A DNA stretch of 39,940 bases from an uncultured Adlercreutzia sp. (GTDB lineage: Bacteria > Actinomycetota > Coriobacteriia > Coriobacteriales > Eggerthellaceae), in contig NZ_CAUASN010000022.1 of the NCBI RefSeq assembly GCF_958431955.1, forward strand, positions 1-39,940. Direction: 5' to 3'. Positions within the stretch are counted from its first letter, which is position 1. Each line of letters starts with the position of its first letter. The position numbers and the translations under genes were made by a program. Below are positions 1 to 8,952 of this stretch, piece by piece. The notes beneath the pieces are model-generated. The model saw nothing but the letters and a program-made list of their open reading frames with translations, did no database searches and was not told the origin of the DNA.

Positions 1-3000
1 GGCCGGGACCGGGGCGGTTGCGGGGATCGGAGCGGACGTCGGGGCGGGCACAGGAGCGCTCGCCGGGGCCGGCGCCGGAGCGGGAGCCGAGACGGGGGCC
101 GGGATCGGGACCGGGACGGGCGCCGATGCCGGGACGGCGCGGGCGGGCACAGCCTGGGCGGCCGGCGCGGCAGGAGCGGGCGTGGTCTGAACGGGCGCTG
201 ATGCCGGGGCGGGCGAAGCACTCGGCGCGGCGTGGCGGCCCACCTTCGGCGCGGCGGAGGCGGAGGCGCTCTGCGCCGCCACGCTGTCAACGGCGGTGGG
301 GGGAACGGCCTGCAGCAGCGACGCCGCGCTGGCACCGGCCGCCACGGCCATGGCGTCGATCGCCGTAGCCGGCGCAGCGGCGCGGGCGGCCTGGGCGCCG
401 GCCGTCGCAGCCGCACCCGCGGCCGCAGCAGCGACAGTGCCCGCCGCCGTCGACGCCCGCAATGCGGACACGGAGGAGGCCGGTGCAGGTGCCGGGGCGG
501 CATCGGCCTGGGGGGCGCGGGCGGCCGCCTGGGCCGTCACCCGGGCCACCACGTCGGCGGGCACCCCGGCGGCGATGGCACGGGCCGCCGCGTCGGCCAA
601 ATCGGCGGAGGACACACCGCCCGCGGCCGCCGATGCGGCAGGGGGCTCGGCGCTCGCGGCGCACGGCGCCGAAACGGGCTCGGGCTCGGCAGCTACAGGC
701 TCGGCGGCCTCGGCCTTCCCCGGCGCTGCGGCTGCCGCGACCCCGGCTGCCCCCACGGCCGCAACGGCCGCCGCGGGCGCCGTCTTCACCGCAGGCTTAG
801 CTGCGGGCTCGGGCTCGGGCTCGACCGCCGCCGCGGGCGCCACCTCGGGCGCGGGCGCGGGCGCCACCTCGGGCGCGGGCGCCGGCTCCACCGCCTCCAC
901 GGCCACGAACTCGGATTCCTCCTCGGTCTCCACCGCAGCCGGGCTCGGCGTAGACGCCGTCACCGGCCCCAGGGGGAACACCATGCGCCGGCGCTCGGCC
1001 TTCTCCGCCTCGTGGCGCGCGGCCAGCTCCGCGGCGGCCAGGCGCATGCGCTGGGCCTCGGCGATGAGGTACTTCTGGGAGTCGAACAGCTCCACTTCCC
1101 CCTTGCCGTTGGTCTTCGCGAAGAATCCGAGCGGCGTGTAGGAGCCGTCGGCCATGAGCTCGCGCAGCTTCGCCGTATCCGACCAGCTGATGTCCAGATA
1201 CCCCAGCACCTGCTCGCGCAGCACCGGGTTCAGAATGGGCCAGGCGATCTCGATGCGCTTGTCCATGTTGCGCGTCATGAGGTCGGCGCTCGACAGGTAG
1301 ATCTGGCAGCTCTCGCGCGGGCCGAAGCCGTAGATGCGGCTGTGCTCGAGCAGCTGGCCCACGATGGACACCTCGTGCACGTGGTCGGTGTAGCCGGGAA
1401 CGCCAGGCAGGATGCACGAGATGCCGCGCACGAACAGGTGCGTTTCCACCCCGGCCTGGGAGGCCTCCACCAGCTTGTCGATGACTTCCTTATCGGTAAT
1501 GGAGTTGGTCTTGAAGAACAGCCCGCAGGGCTTGCCGGCCTTCGCCAGGGCAATCTGCTCGTCGATGTTGCGCAGGATGTTCTGCTTGATCATGAGCGGG
1601 GCCACCCATAGCACGCCGTAGTCGTCGGAGGTGTTCTCCAGGGCCATGTTGCGGAAGAAGTCGGCGGCGTCGGCCCCGATGCGCGGATCGGTGGTGATAA
1701 AGGAGAAGTCGGTGTAGAGCTTCGCCGTCTTCTCGTTGTAGTTGCCCGTGCCCAGCTGCGTGATGTGCTGCAGCCCGTCGTCGGTCTGGCGCGTGATGGT
1801 GCAGATCTTCGAGTGCACCTTGAAGTTGCGGAAGCCGTAGATGACATGGCAGCCGGCCTGCTCGAAGCGCTGGGACCACTCGATGTTGTTCGACTCGTCG
1901 AAGCGGGCGCGCAACTCGAACAGCGCCGTGACCTCCTTGCCGTTCTCAGCCGCGGCGATGAGCGCCTCGGCGAGGTGCGACTGACTGGCCAGGCGGTACA
2001 GCGTGATCTTGATGGAGATGACCGCCGGGTCGTTGGCCGCCTCGTGGAGCAGCCGCACGAAGGCGTCCATGGACTGGTAGGGGTAGGACAGGAGCACCTC
2101 GCGGTCGCTCACCTGCTCGATGATGGAGCGGTTGCGGTCGAGGCACGCGGGCCACTGGGGCGTGAACGGCGCCTGGGTGAGCGCGGCGCGCTTCTCGGGG
2201 GTAAGACGCGCGGCCAGCCCCCACGTGTAGCCCATGTTCAGAGGGACGCTCGTCACGAAGATCTGGTCCTCGGACAGCTCCAGCTTGTCCAGCAGCAGGT
2301 TCTTCACCGTGCGCGACAGGGGCCGCTCGCTCTCCAGGCGCACCGGGGCCAGGCGGCTGCGCTTCTTCAGGATGCGCTTCATGTGCTCGCGGTAGTCCTC
2401 GCCCTGCTCCTCGGCGCCCTCGGTGGCATCGAGGTCGGCGTTGCGCGTGACGCACACGATGTTGGTGTGCTTCACCGTGTACATGGAGAAGATCTCGGGC
2501 ACGAACATCTCGATGGCGTGCTCCACCAGCATGAAGGAGAGCCCCTCCCCCGGCAGCTGGATCACGCGGTCAGTCTGGCGCGGCAGGGGGATGATGCCGA
2601 GCGTGACGCCCTCGGCGCCGAGGTTCTTCGACTGCTTGCCCTCCCCCTTCTCGGCGCGCTCGGCCTTCTCGGCCTTGGCGCGGGCCTTCTCCTCCTTGGT
2701 CTTCTTCTGCTTGGGGGCCGCCTGGTCGTCGAGGCGCACGATGATGTACAAACCGCCGTTCTCCAGGTGCGGGAAGGGGTGGCGCGCGTTCACGATCTGC
2801 GGGGAGAGGAAGGGCAGCACGTTGTCCTGCATGTAGTCGTCCAAGGCCACGAGCTGCTCGTCGGTGAGACGGTCCTTGCGCAGCTGGTGGATGCCCTCGT
2901 TGGCGAGCAGGTCGCGCAGGTTCTCGTAGGTCTCCTCGTAGTAGGGGTACAGCTCGTGGCAGCGCTCGTAGATGGCCTCGAGCTGCTCGGCCGGGGTCAT

Positions 3001-3261
3001 GCCCGACTTCAGGTCGATGATGGACTTCTTCACGAGGGCGAGGTCGGTGAGCGAGCCCACGCGCACCATGAAGAACTCCTGCAAGTTGCTCCAGAAGATG
3101 GAGATGAAGTTCAAACGCTCGAGCAGCGGCACCGTGGGATCGGCACCCTGGTCGAGCACGCGCTTGTTGAAGTCGAGCCACGACAGCTCGCGGTTCTGCA
3201 TATAGGGGGGCTTCGCCAGTCCGATGGCCTGGTGAGAATCCTTGGATGCCTGCTGGTTCAT
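1..3261 (-). CDS. ppk1: Polyphosphate kinase 1 with a long Ala/Pro-rich C-terminal tail (3' end outside window)
   Basis: Makes inorganic polyphosphate from ATP, reversibly. The frame opens at the ATG at 3261 and has no stop to base 1, so at least 1087 residues are encoded; usual PPK1 is about 700. The N-terminus carries the family block NRELSWLDFNKRVL (residues ~23-36). The phosphorylated His is in FKVHSK (His483), and a second family His precedes LGTGNYNEKTAKLYTD (His499). The core ends near residue 740 after GYLDISWSDTAKLRELM and FDSQKYL. A charged helix (AAREAEKAERRR) follows, then over 300 residues of almost only Ala, Pro, Glu, Val and Ser, including APAPEVAP repeats. The kinase call is secure. 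The tail is low-complexity, probably disordered, and of unknown role. The true end lies left of the window. Confidence 0.95.
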   Translation of the reverse strand, partial: MNQQASKDSHQAIGLAKPPYMQNRELSWLDFNKRVLDQGADPTVPLLERLNFISIFWSNLQEFFMVRVGSLTDLALVKKSIIDLKSGMTPAEQLEAIYERCHELYPYYEETYENLRDLLANEGIHQLRKDRLTDEQLVALDDYMQDNVLPFLSPQIVNARHPFPHLENGGLYIIVRLDDQAAPKQKKTKEEKARAKAEKAERAEKGEGKQSKNLGAEGVTLGIIPLPRQTDRVIQLPGEGLSFMLVEHAIEMFVPEIFSMYTVKHTNIVCVTRNADLDATEGAEEQGEDYREHMKRILKKRSRLAPVRLESERPLSRTVKNLLLDKLELSEDQIFVTSVPLNMGYTWGLAARLTPEKRAALTQAPFTPQWPACLDRNRSIIEQVSDREVLLSYPYQSMDAFVRLLHEAANDPAVISIKITLYRLASQSHLAEALIAAAENGKEVTALFELRARFDESNNIEWSQRFEQAGCHVIYGFRNFKVHSKICTITRQTDDGLQHITQLGTGNYNEKTAKLYTDFSFITTDPRIGADAADFFRNMALENTSDDYGVLWVAPLMIKQNILRNIDEQIALAKAGKPCGLFFKTNSITDKEVIDKLVEASQAGVETHLFVRGISCILPGVPGYTDHVHEVSIVGQLLEHSRIYGFGPRESCQIYLSSADLMTRNMDKRIEIAWPILNPVLREQVLGYLDISWSDTAKLRELMADGSYTPLGFFAKTNGKGEVELFDSQKYLIAEAQRMRLAAAELAARHEAEKAERRRMVFPLGPVTASTPSPAAVETEEESEFVAVEAVEPAPAPEVAPAPAPEVAPAAAVEPEPEPAAKPAVKTAPAAAVAAVGAAGVAAAAAPGKAEAAEPVAAEPEPVSAPCAASAEPPAASAAAGGVSSADLADAAARAIAAGVPADVVARVTAQAAARAPQADAAPAPAPASSVSALRASTAAGTVAAAAAGAAATAGAQAARAAAPATAIDAMAVAAGASAASLLQAVPPTAVDSVAAQSASASAAPKVGRHAAPSASPAPASAPVQTTPAPAAPAAQAVPARAVPASAPVPVPIPAPVSAPAPAPAPASAPVPAPTSAPIPATAPVPA

Positions 3262-3319
3262 GCGCTTGCGCCTCCCCGTCGTTGACCGAAAAAACAAAGC
3301 CGCACGCCAAAAACGTGCG

Positions 3320-3351
3320 ATTTTAGCATTTTACCACTGGTTACACGTCAA
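3320..3351 (-). promoter_or_regulatory. Possible ppk1 promoter
   Basis: On the minus strand, TTGACG (3346-3351) lies upstream of an extended -10, TGCTAAAAT (3320-3328). The spacing of 20 is longer than ideal. A short inverted repeat CGCACG/CGTGCG (3301-3319) overlaps the predicted start of transcription and could be an operator instead. Weak call from motif only. Confidence 0.3.
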
Positions 3352-3389
3352 CAGGGAAAATCCCGAGGAATAGCGGAGGGGCGGGGAAG
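3336..3389. repeat. 54-bp dispersed repeat, copy 1
   Basis: Begins ACTGGTTACACGTCAACAGG and ends GGAGGGGCGGGGAAG. It recurs at 7512-7565 in the same orientation with two mismatches. This copy lies between ppk1 and the terminators of the flavoprotein gene and includes the TTGACG box proposed for ppk1. It has no terminal inverted repeats and no coding content. Confidence 0.85.
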
Positions 3390-3434
3390 ATCCCGAAAAG
3401 TACCGCGCGAGCGCGGGAATCCCCCCTCCAAGGG

Positions 3435-3472
3435 AAAACCCGCCGCGCCGGGAGGAAAAAGGGCGCGGCGGG
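3435..3472 (-). terminator. Rho-independent terminator after the flavoprotein gene
   Basis: An 11-bp perfect GC stem (3439-3449 with 3462-3472) is followed on the minus strand by TTTT. It is about 30 bp past the stop of the flavoprotein gene. A second hairpin, CCGCGC/GCGCGG (3403-3416), followed by TACTTTT, may act as a back-up. Confidence 0.7.
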
Positions 3473-3501
3473 CAGACGGGGCGCGGAAGAGGGAACGGAG
3501 C

Positions 3502-4965
3502 CTACGCCGCGTAGTCCTCGGCCAGGGTGGCGCTCACCAGCATGCCGGAGCCGGCGGCGGGCACGATGTCCTCGGTACCGGCCGTGCATCCGCAGGCATA
3601 GAGGTTGGGGATGGGGGCGCCGGCTTCGTCCAGCACCTCCATGCGGTCGCTCACGGCCAGGCCGCCGCAGCTCTTGTAGCGCACAGGGTAGTTGCGCAGG
3701 AAGTAGTAGGGCGGCTGGAGCTTCTGCAGGAACAACGTCTTGCCGAAGTCGGGATCCTCCTGGTTGTCGCAGATGGCGTCCCAGTTTGCCAGGGCGTCCT
3801 GCACGGTCTGAAGGGCGAGACCCGTCTTCTCGGCCAGCTCTTCCACGGAGTTCGCCGTCTGGATGGCATCTCCGGCATGGGCGATGACCTCTTGATCGAC
3901 ACCGTTCTGGGCCGTGCCGTCCCAAATGCTGTACCACTCGTTATAGCCGGCGGCCAGGCAGCCGGTGGCGGCGTCGTGCACGGCCGTCTCGCAGTAGAAG
4001 CGCTTGCCGTTGGGCAGAAGGCCGATGAGGGGATAGAACGTGCCCAGCATGTGGCCCGCCTCGTAGCGCGGGTTCAGATTGCTCGAGGCGGTCATGCCCG
4101 ACAGCGTGCCGCCCGCGGCCACACCCGCCGCGATGCCGTCGCCCTTGCGCCCCGATACGATGTTGCCCAGGAAGGCCCACTCGGGGGCGTACTTCACCAT
4201 CCACTCCTGATTGGACACATAGCCGCCCGTGGCCAGCACCACCGCCTGGGCCTTAATATCGAGCAGCGAGCCGTCTTTCTGGACGAAGCGAGCGCCCGCA
4301 ACAGTGCCGGTCTCGTCGACGATCAGCGTCTTCAGCGTGGTCTCGAACAGATACTGCGCGCCGGCCTCGGTCACCTTCTCGTTGATGAGCTCGAACTCGC
4401 TCTTCATGGTGCACAGACCGTCCTTCGGGAAGAACGCCTGATGGTACGGGCTCTCGCGCAGCTCCTGGAACTCATAGCCCCAATCGTAATGCATGCGGTC
4501 GATGAAGCGGCCGCCCCAATCCTGCAGCAGCACCGTTCGCTCCAGCCCCTCGGGGTTGTCCTCGTAGTAAGGGGCGAACTTCTCGCGGATCTCATCGGGG
4601 CTGCTGTACTTATCGGGGCGCTCCTCCTGGGTCAGCTTGGCTGTGGAGCACATCTGGCAGGCGGCGGAATAGATGGCGTCGCCGCCGTAGGTGGCGTTCT
4701 GGTCGACGATCAGAACGTTCTTGCCCGCCGCCGCCGGCTCAATGGCTGCGAACATACCGGAAATGCCAGCCCCCACGATGAGGATATCCACTTCCTGGCC
4801 GAAATTCACGTTCGCGTCTCCAATGGCGGTCGCCGCAGCAGCTACCTCGCCGCCCGTATCGGACAGCTTATCGTTGCTGCCTGCGCAACCGACCATACCG
4901 CCGGCAATAGCGGCCAGGGCACCGGCGGTACCCAACGCGCAGAACTGACGTCGATTCATGCTCAT
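3502..4965 (-). CDS. Secreted FAD-dependent reductase (fumarate/urocanate reductase-like flavoprotein)
   Basis: 487 residues. The N-terminus has a twin-arginine signal (MNRRQFCALG, Arg5-Arg6) and a lipobox-like MVGC with Cys27, so it is probably exported folded and possibly lipid-anchored. The FAD dinucleotide fold starts at VDILIVGAGISG (GAGISG at 65-70). The C-terminal block RYKSCGGL and the final ACGCTAGTEDIVPAAGSGM fit the fumarate reductase/succinate dehydrogenase flavoprotein family. The RBS GAAGGAGT lies just upstream of the ATG. The FMN-binding lipoprotein gene lies 123 bp upstream on the same strand and is the likely electron donor. The acceptor cannot be read from sequence; Eggerthellaceae carry many such paralogues for different organic acceptors. 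Confidence 0.85.
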   Translation of the reverse strand: MSMNRRQFCALGTAGALAAIAGGMVGCAGSNDKLSDTGGEVAAAATAIGDANVNFGQEVDILIVGAGISGMFAAIEPAAAGKNVLIVDQNATYGGDAIYSAACQMCSTAKLTQEERPDKYSSPDEIREKFAPYYEDNPEGLERTVLLQDWGGRFIDRMHYDWGYEFQELRESPYHQAFFPKDGLCTMKSEFELINEKVTEAGAQYLFETTLKTLIVDETGTVAGARFVQKDGSLLDIKAQAVVLATGGYVSNQEWMVKYAPEWAFLGNIVSGRKGDGIAAGVAAGGTLSGMTASSNLNPRYEAGHMLGTFYPLIGLLPNGKRFYCETAVHDAATGCLAAGYNEWYSIWDGTAQNGVDQEVIAHAGDAIQTANSVEELAEKTGLALQTVQDALANWDAICDNQEDPDFGKTLFLQKLQPPYYFLRNYPVRYKSCGGLAVSDRMEVLDEAGAPIPNLYACGCTAGTEDIVPAAGSGMLVSATLAEDYAA

Positions 4966-5088
4966 AGTTCACTCCTTCTCATTGTGCTTCGACAACGCGG
5001 TTTCCCGCGGCAGGCGTCACCCCCGACCGCGCCGGCCGTCGCCTCCCTTGCATGCCCCTCAGGGCCGTGACGATAAAACTTATCGGCG

Positions 5089-5529
5089 CTACTTCGCCTG
5101 GGCCAGCGCCTTCTCCACCGCTTCGCGCACACCGCCCGAGGTCATCGTGGCGCCGGTGACGCCGTCGATCTCCGCCGACTGCGCCTCTTCGATCTGCTGC
5201 TTGAACGTGCCGTCCTCGATGGCCTCCTTGCCGCCCACTCCGGGCGTCTCGCCAGCTTCGGTGATCTCGTCCACGGCAATGACGCCGTCGGCCACCGTCA
5301 GCGTTACCGCAATGGGGCCGCCCATACCCTGGCCCTCGCCGGTATAAGTTCCGTCCTGGTAATCAACCTTGGGAGCCTCTTGGGTCGGCTTGGCGTCCAC
5401 ATCCTGGGCCGCCTCCGGATTCGCCTCCGGCTGCTGAGTGTCGATGGAAGCCGTCGGGGCGCACCCCGCCAGCAACGGGCTTGCCGAAATTGCGAGGCAG
5501 CAGGCTGCGGCTGCCACTGGTCTTCTCAT
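5089..5529 (-). CDS. FMN-binding domain lipoprotein
   Basis: 146 residues with a lipoprotein signal (LLAGC, Cys23). An acidic, Pro-rich linker is followed by an FMN-binding domain of the NqrC/RnfG/urocanate reductase type. The motif VTGATMTS (124-131) matches the flavinylation consensus [ST]GA[ST]x[ST], so Thr130 is the probable site of covalent FMN. It should pass electrons from the membrane to the flavoprotein encoded downstream at 3502-4965. The start is supported by AGAGAGGAA a few bases upstream. FMN attachment would need an ApbE-type transferase, which is not in the window. Confidence 0.88.
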   Translation of the reverse strand: MRRPVAAAACCLAISASPLLAGCAPTASIDTQQPEANPEAAQDVDAKPTQEAPKVDYQDGTYTGEGQGMGGPIAVTLTVADGVIAVDEITEAGETPGVGGKEAIEDGTFKQQIEEAQSAEIDGVTGATMTSGGVREAVEKALAQAK

Positions 5530-5844
5530 GCCAGATTCCTCTCTCGTCGGGGCGGACGCGCTGCCCGCCGGGGCTGGCCGTATTGAAGCGCCGGCGTCGA
5601 TCTAACGTCAATCGGCGGGGTGAGGTATTGCGGAAAATAGTAGGGTAGCCATGAGGTAAGGTTGAGGTATTCTCATAAATAGTGGCTTTGAACAGGCATT
5701 TTTCCACTAGTTGCCAAAGTTGCGCAACGAGGTCCTCTGGTAAACTATTCCTACCGCGCCTTTCATTGGTCGAGGACGCAAGCCCCACTACCATTCGTAC
5801 CTCGCGGGCGCTTTGGGGCTCATCTGCATCTCAGGGAGGAAATC
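5530..5844. promoter_or_regulatory. Divergent control region between the FMN/flavoprotein operon and the LuxR gene
   Basis: No gene seen in these 315 bp. AGGTATTGCGGAAAATAG (5623-5640) shares the core TATTGCGGAAA with the region upstream of dmsA (14636-14655). GAGGTATT occurs at 5622 and again near 5663, so tandem regulator sites are possible. A palindrome GTTGCGCAAC sits near 5730, closer to the LuxR gene. The likely reader is the adjacent LuxR protein (inference). Confidence 0.45.
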
Positions 5845-7290
5845 ATGAACAACGCAGCCACTGCACGGCCGGGCGCCGGCACGGGCCCTCTGTCGCCTTC
5901 CGCCTTCACCGTGCTTGCCTGCGGCCTCGGCTTCTACCTCGGCTGGCAAACGGTGGGCATCTCCCCCACGCTCTTCCCCCAGCCGCAGGCCGCCAGCGGC
6001 GCCTTCATCACTGCGGGCAGCCATCTGGAAACCGTTCTCTTCCTCGTATTGCTGGTAGCCCTCGCCCTGTTCAGCCAGCGACGCGGGTCACTCATGGATC
6101 AGCCAGCCCTCATGTGGGGCGCGCCGCTGCTCATCGCCGCGGCAACCGGTGCGAAGTACCTTTGCGGATGGGTCTTCGACATCCCCGCCGGCCTTCTCGC
6201 AGCCTATGGCTTGAAGGCGTCGAAAGCCGTACTCTTTCTGCTGTGGGCGGAATGCCTGTGCCGCGTGCGCTTTCGCGACACTCTCCTCTGCGTGGCCTTG
6301 GGCTACGCGGTCACCTTTGCCCTCTGCCTGCTTGTTACCGCCCTTGCACCCCTTCCGGCACTTATCGTCCACGCCACCATGCCCCTCCTCTCGGGCGCCC
6401 TGCTATGGGTATTGAGCAGCGACGCCTCCTTCATGGCGCTGCCGTCAAGCGAGCCCGCCAGCACACGCACCCTGCAACGTCTGCCCTGGCGCCTCTTTCT
6501 CGGGGTTGGCATCCTCGGCGCCGTCATTCTTGTCGTGAACTCGCTCTCTGAAACGAAGTCGCCCTCAGCCGAGCTGTTCACGCTCATTGCGGGTCTTGCG
6601 GTCTCGCTCGTCACGGCGGCCATCGCGGTTCGCCGCATGGAGAGGCTCGATTTCACAGTCCTCTATCGCTGGCTCACCCCTCTGTTCGTAGGAAGCGTGA
6701 TATTGGTTCTGGTGTTGGAAAGCGGCAACCAGCAATATGAGGCCTTTGCGATCGGCATCAGCTGGTCGTTCTTCCGCATCTTCACGTGGACCCTGTGGTG
6801 CAGCATCGCCCTGCGCTCGCACCTGACGGCTGCCTGCGTATTCGCCGCGGGGCAGGGTGCCCTCACCGCGTGCAGCACAGGTGCCCAACTGGTGATCGAC
6901 TACGCGCTGCCCGCGGCTCACCTCGCCTTCCCCGTTACCGTGTCGTCGGTCATCGTAATCATTGTGGCGAACTCCGCCTTCGTCATGAGCGAGAGCGACG
7001 TCAGCCGTTGGTTCAAACGCCGCAGCGAGCCGAAGGCGGCGGCGCCCGAGTCCGAAGAGTCGCTCGCCCAACGCCTGCGGGATGCGGCCAAGGAGTTCGG
7101 CCTGTCGAAGCGCGAGGAGGAGATCGCGCAACTAGTGGCCGAGGGGAAGAACAACGCCGTCATACAAGAGCGCCTCTGCATCACCGAGAGCACGCTGCGC
7201 ACCCATCTGCGCAACATCTACGGCAAAGCCGCCGTGCACAGCCGCCAAGAGCTCGTCGATGTGCTGCGCACCTACGGAGACGATCTGTAA
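5845..7290 (+). CDS. Membrane-embedded LuxR-family transcription regulator
   Basis: 481 residues. The first ~390 are about a dozen hydrophobic segments (the first near 22-42, the last near 360-385). The C-terminus is a LuxR/GerE helix-turn-helix (about 418-470) with LSKREEEIAQLVAEGK and ITESTLRTHLRNIYGK. This multi-TM plus LuxR architecture is typical of Eggerthellaceae, where such genes lie beside respiratory reductases; the TM part probably senses a substrate or membrane state. The start has a good RBS (AGGGAGGAAATC). It is divergent from the FMN lipoprotein gene and probably controls it. No receiver domain is present. Confidence 0.9.
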   Translation: MNNAATARPGAGTGPLSPSAFTVLACGLGFYLGWQTVGISPTLFPQPQAASGAFITAGSHLETVLFLVLLVALALFSQRRGSLMDQPALMWGAPLLIAAATGAKYLCGWVFDIPAGLLAAYGLKASKAVLFLLWAECLCRVRFRDTLLCVALGYAVTFALCLLVTALAPLPALIVHATMPLLSGALLWVLSSDASFMALPSSEPASTRTLQRLPWRLFLGVGILGAVILVVNSLSETKSPSAELFTLIAGLAVSLVTAAIAVRRMERLDFTVLYRWLTPLFVGSVILVLVLESGNQQYEAFAIGISWSFFRIFTWTLWCSIALRSHLTAACVFAAGQGALTACSTGAQLVIDYALPAAHLAFPVTVSSVIVIIVANSAFVMSESDVSRWFKRRSEPKAAAPESEESLAQRLRDAAKEFGLSKREEEIAQLVAEGKNNAVIQERLCITESTLRTHLRNIYGKAAVHSRQELVDVLRTYGDDL

Positions 7291-7309
7291 GCCGGCCCGC
7301 GATTGCCCC

Positions 7310-7510
7310 TCACGCCTCGTTGCCGCCGACGAGCTTGAGGCCGATGACACAGCCGACGAGCCCGGCGATGGGCAGGATGCGGGCGAGACTGGCGGGCTCC
7401 GTTCCCGTAGCCATGCCGTAGACGACCGTGAGGGCCGCGCCGACGCCCACCCACACCGCGTAGGCCGTGCCCGTGGGCAGCGTCTTCACGGCGAAGGAGA
7501 GCCCCAGCAT
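7310..7510 (-). pseudogene. Truncated gdx/SMR transporter copy
   Basis: 66 codons match the C-terminal two thirds of the intact gdx gene at 9027-9353, from MLGLSFAVKTLPTGTAYAVW to the stop. DNA similarity covers 7309-7511 against 9026-9228 (about 13 mismatches in 203 bp by my count) and stops abruptly at CATG; the sequence beyond is the 54-bp repeat. The missing part holds TM1 and the essential Glu13, so the fragment cannot be a functional exporter alone. It is probably a relic of a local duplication. Confidence 0.8.
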
Positions 7511-7511
7511 G

Positions 7512-7565
7512 ACTGGTTACGCGTCAACAGGAAAAATCCCGAGGAATAGCGGAGGGGCGGGGAAG
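7512..7565. repeat. 54-bp dispersed repeat, copy 2
   Basis: Nearly identical to 3336-3389 (two mismatches) and in the same orientation. It fills most of the gap between the end of the HipA-like gene (7596) and the broken end of the SMR fragment (7511), so it sits exactly at a rearrangement junction. Confidence 0.85.
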
Positions 7566-7595
7566 CGAATCGCCCGCGCGCCGCGATGCACAGCG

Positions 7596-8924
7596 CTATT
7601 TCCCCATCGCCTCGCATACGGCATCGATCCGACCGCAGATGCCCTGATGGAGATAGTCGAGGCGCCAACGAGCGAGATCGCCCTCTGCGAGCAGCGCGCA
7701 GGCTTCCTCCGGAAAACCCTTCAGACAGTCTGCGTCGAACCAGTCAGCGTCCGCAGCGTACATGAGCTGGCGCGCCGGCCGGCCGTCGAACGGCCGCGAC
7801 ACGAACGCGTAGTCGCCTCGCGCCACAGAGCTCTCGTCCTTGTCGTACCACAGACTATTGCCTGTATCGAACAGAGGAGCGAAACGCCAGGTGAGATCAT
7901 GAATATTGCGGATAAGGCCGAAGTTGCGCAGGTGGCGATCGGTATTCGCCATAATGCCGTCGCAAATGATCATCTGCGAAAGAGAACGCGCCACTTGAGC
8001 TTGCGGGATACCGAGATTGCCGCAGGCGCGCGCCACCGTATCGTAGGGCATTTCCCCTTGCCGTCGCCGCTCCGCGTCGATCACTGAGCTCATGGGCACG
8101 TACTCCTCATCGGGGCTCACGAAACAGGGGCACGAGCTTACCACCCCCAGGCTCTTCGTCTGCACGACCTCGTAGGGCACATAGTCCCCGGGCGACAGCA
8201 ACCGCCTATGCAAGGCGGTCGCCACGGCCTCGTTATACACCTGCTGATCGGTCCACGGAATGTGCCCTTTCAGCAAGACGCGACCGCTACCCTGGCACAG
8301 CCATCGCTTAGGCAACACGCCTTCCGACGTGTTATCCGGCGAGGAGAGGCCCACCTCTGCGAGCCACTCATCCCAATCGTCTGCCGGCCCCCCGAAATCA
8401 TGATGAAAATAGTTGATGTCTTCCCATCGGAGCTCCTCGCCTGCAGGGCAGATCCAGTATTGATCGGAAAGGGAGAGCCCGAGATTGCGAAACGGCACTT
8501 GAGAAGGGTCTTCCAGTCCGAGCTTCCGGAGCTTCTCGTCCATGCCCGCCCGAGAGCCAGGAATGCTTCGATGCTCCCACCACGCCTTGAGCGCCGCAGG
8601 CTTCCCCTTTCCGCCGCGCGATACCACTCCGAGCGGCGCCCGCAACGGATCGATGACCTCACCAGGCTTGAACGAATCGGTCTGCTCGTGGTAGGCAAAT
8701 TCCATGACCGGGTAAGGGCCGCTCATCAGAACGTACTCCATTCGAGGCCATGGACGTCCTCTTTTGGGCGATACAGCCCTCGCCGCTTTCATCGAGGCGC
8801 TGCTTACCACCCAAGCACCGTTCTCCTTTGTAGCAGAGAGGGAACCGCTCCGCATGCGCTTGTGCACCGCCTGCACGGATATACCCAGCTCATTTGCAGC
8901 TTCCCGAACGCTCATTCCATCCAC
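7596..8924 (-). CDS. HipA-like Ser/Thr kinase with its own N-terminal helix-turn-helix
   Basis: 442 residues. Residues 1-45 (MSVREAANELGISVQAVHKRM) look like a DNA-binding helix-turn-helix. The C-terminal half resembles HipA kinases: a GRVLLKG lysine strand, YNEAVATALHRRL, a catalytic loop ANTDRHLRNFG (326-336, Asp329 and Asn334) and a metal-binding FDTGN (Asp353). No separate hipB gene is adjacent, so the HTH may supply repression in cis. The start has RBS GGGAGGTGG. It is less GC-rich than its neighbours and lies between the truncated and intact copies of gdx, which suggests acquisition. Toxicity and target are unknown. Confidence 0.75.
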   Translation of the reverse strand: MDGMSVREAANELGISVQAVHKRMRSGSLSATKENGAWVVSSASMKAARAVSPKRGRPWPRMEYVLMSGPYPVMEFAYHEQTDSFKPGEVIDPLRAPLGVVSRGGKGKPAALKAWWEHRSIPGSRAGMDEKLRKLGLEDPSQVPFRNLGLSLSDQYWICPAGEELRWEDINYFHHDFGGPADDWDEWLAEVGLSSPDNTSEGVLPKRWLCQGSGRVLLKGHIPWTDQQVYNEAVATALHRRLLSPGDYVPYEVVQTKSLGVVSSCPCFVSPDEEYVPMSSVIDAERRRQGEMPYDTVARACGNLGIPQAQVARSLSQMIICDGIMANTDRHLRNFGLIRNIHDLTWRFAPLFDTGNSLWYDKDESSVARGDYAFVSRPFDGRPARQLMYAADADWFDADCLKGFPEEACALLAEGDLARWRLDYLHQGICGRIDAVCEAMGK

Positions 8925-8952
8925 GGAACCACCTCCCTCTCATATATTTTGA

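Noticed and set aside
232..3285. Long plus-strand frames opposite ppk1
   Set aside because: Antisense shadows of the kinase and its Ala/Pro tail; no RBS or domain.
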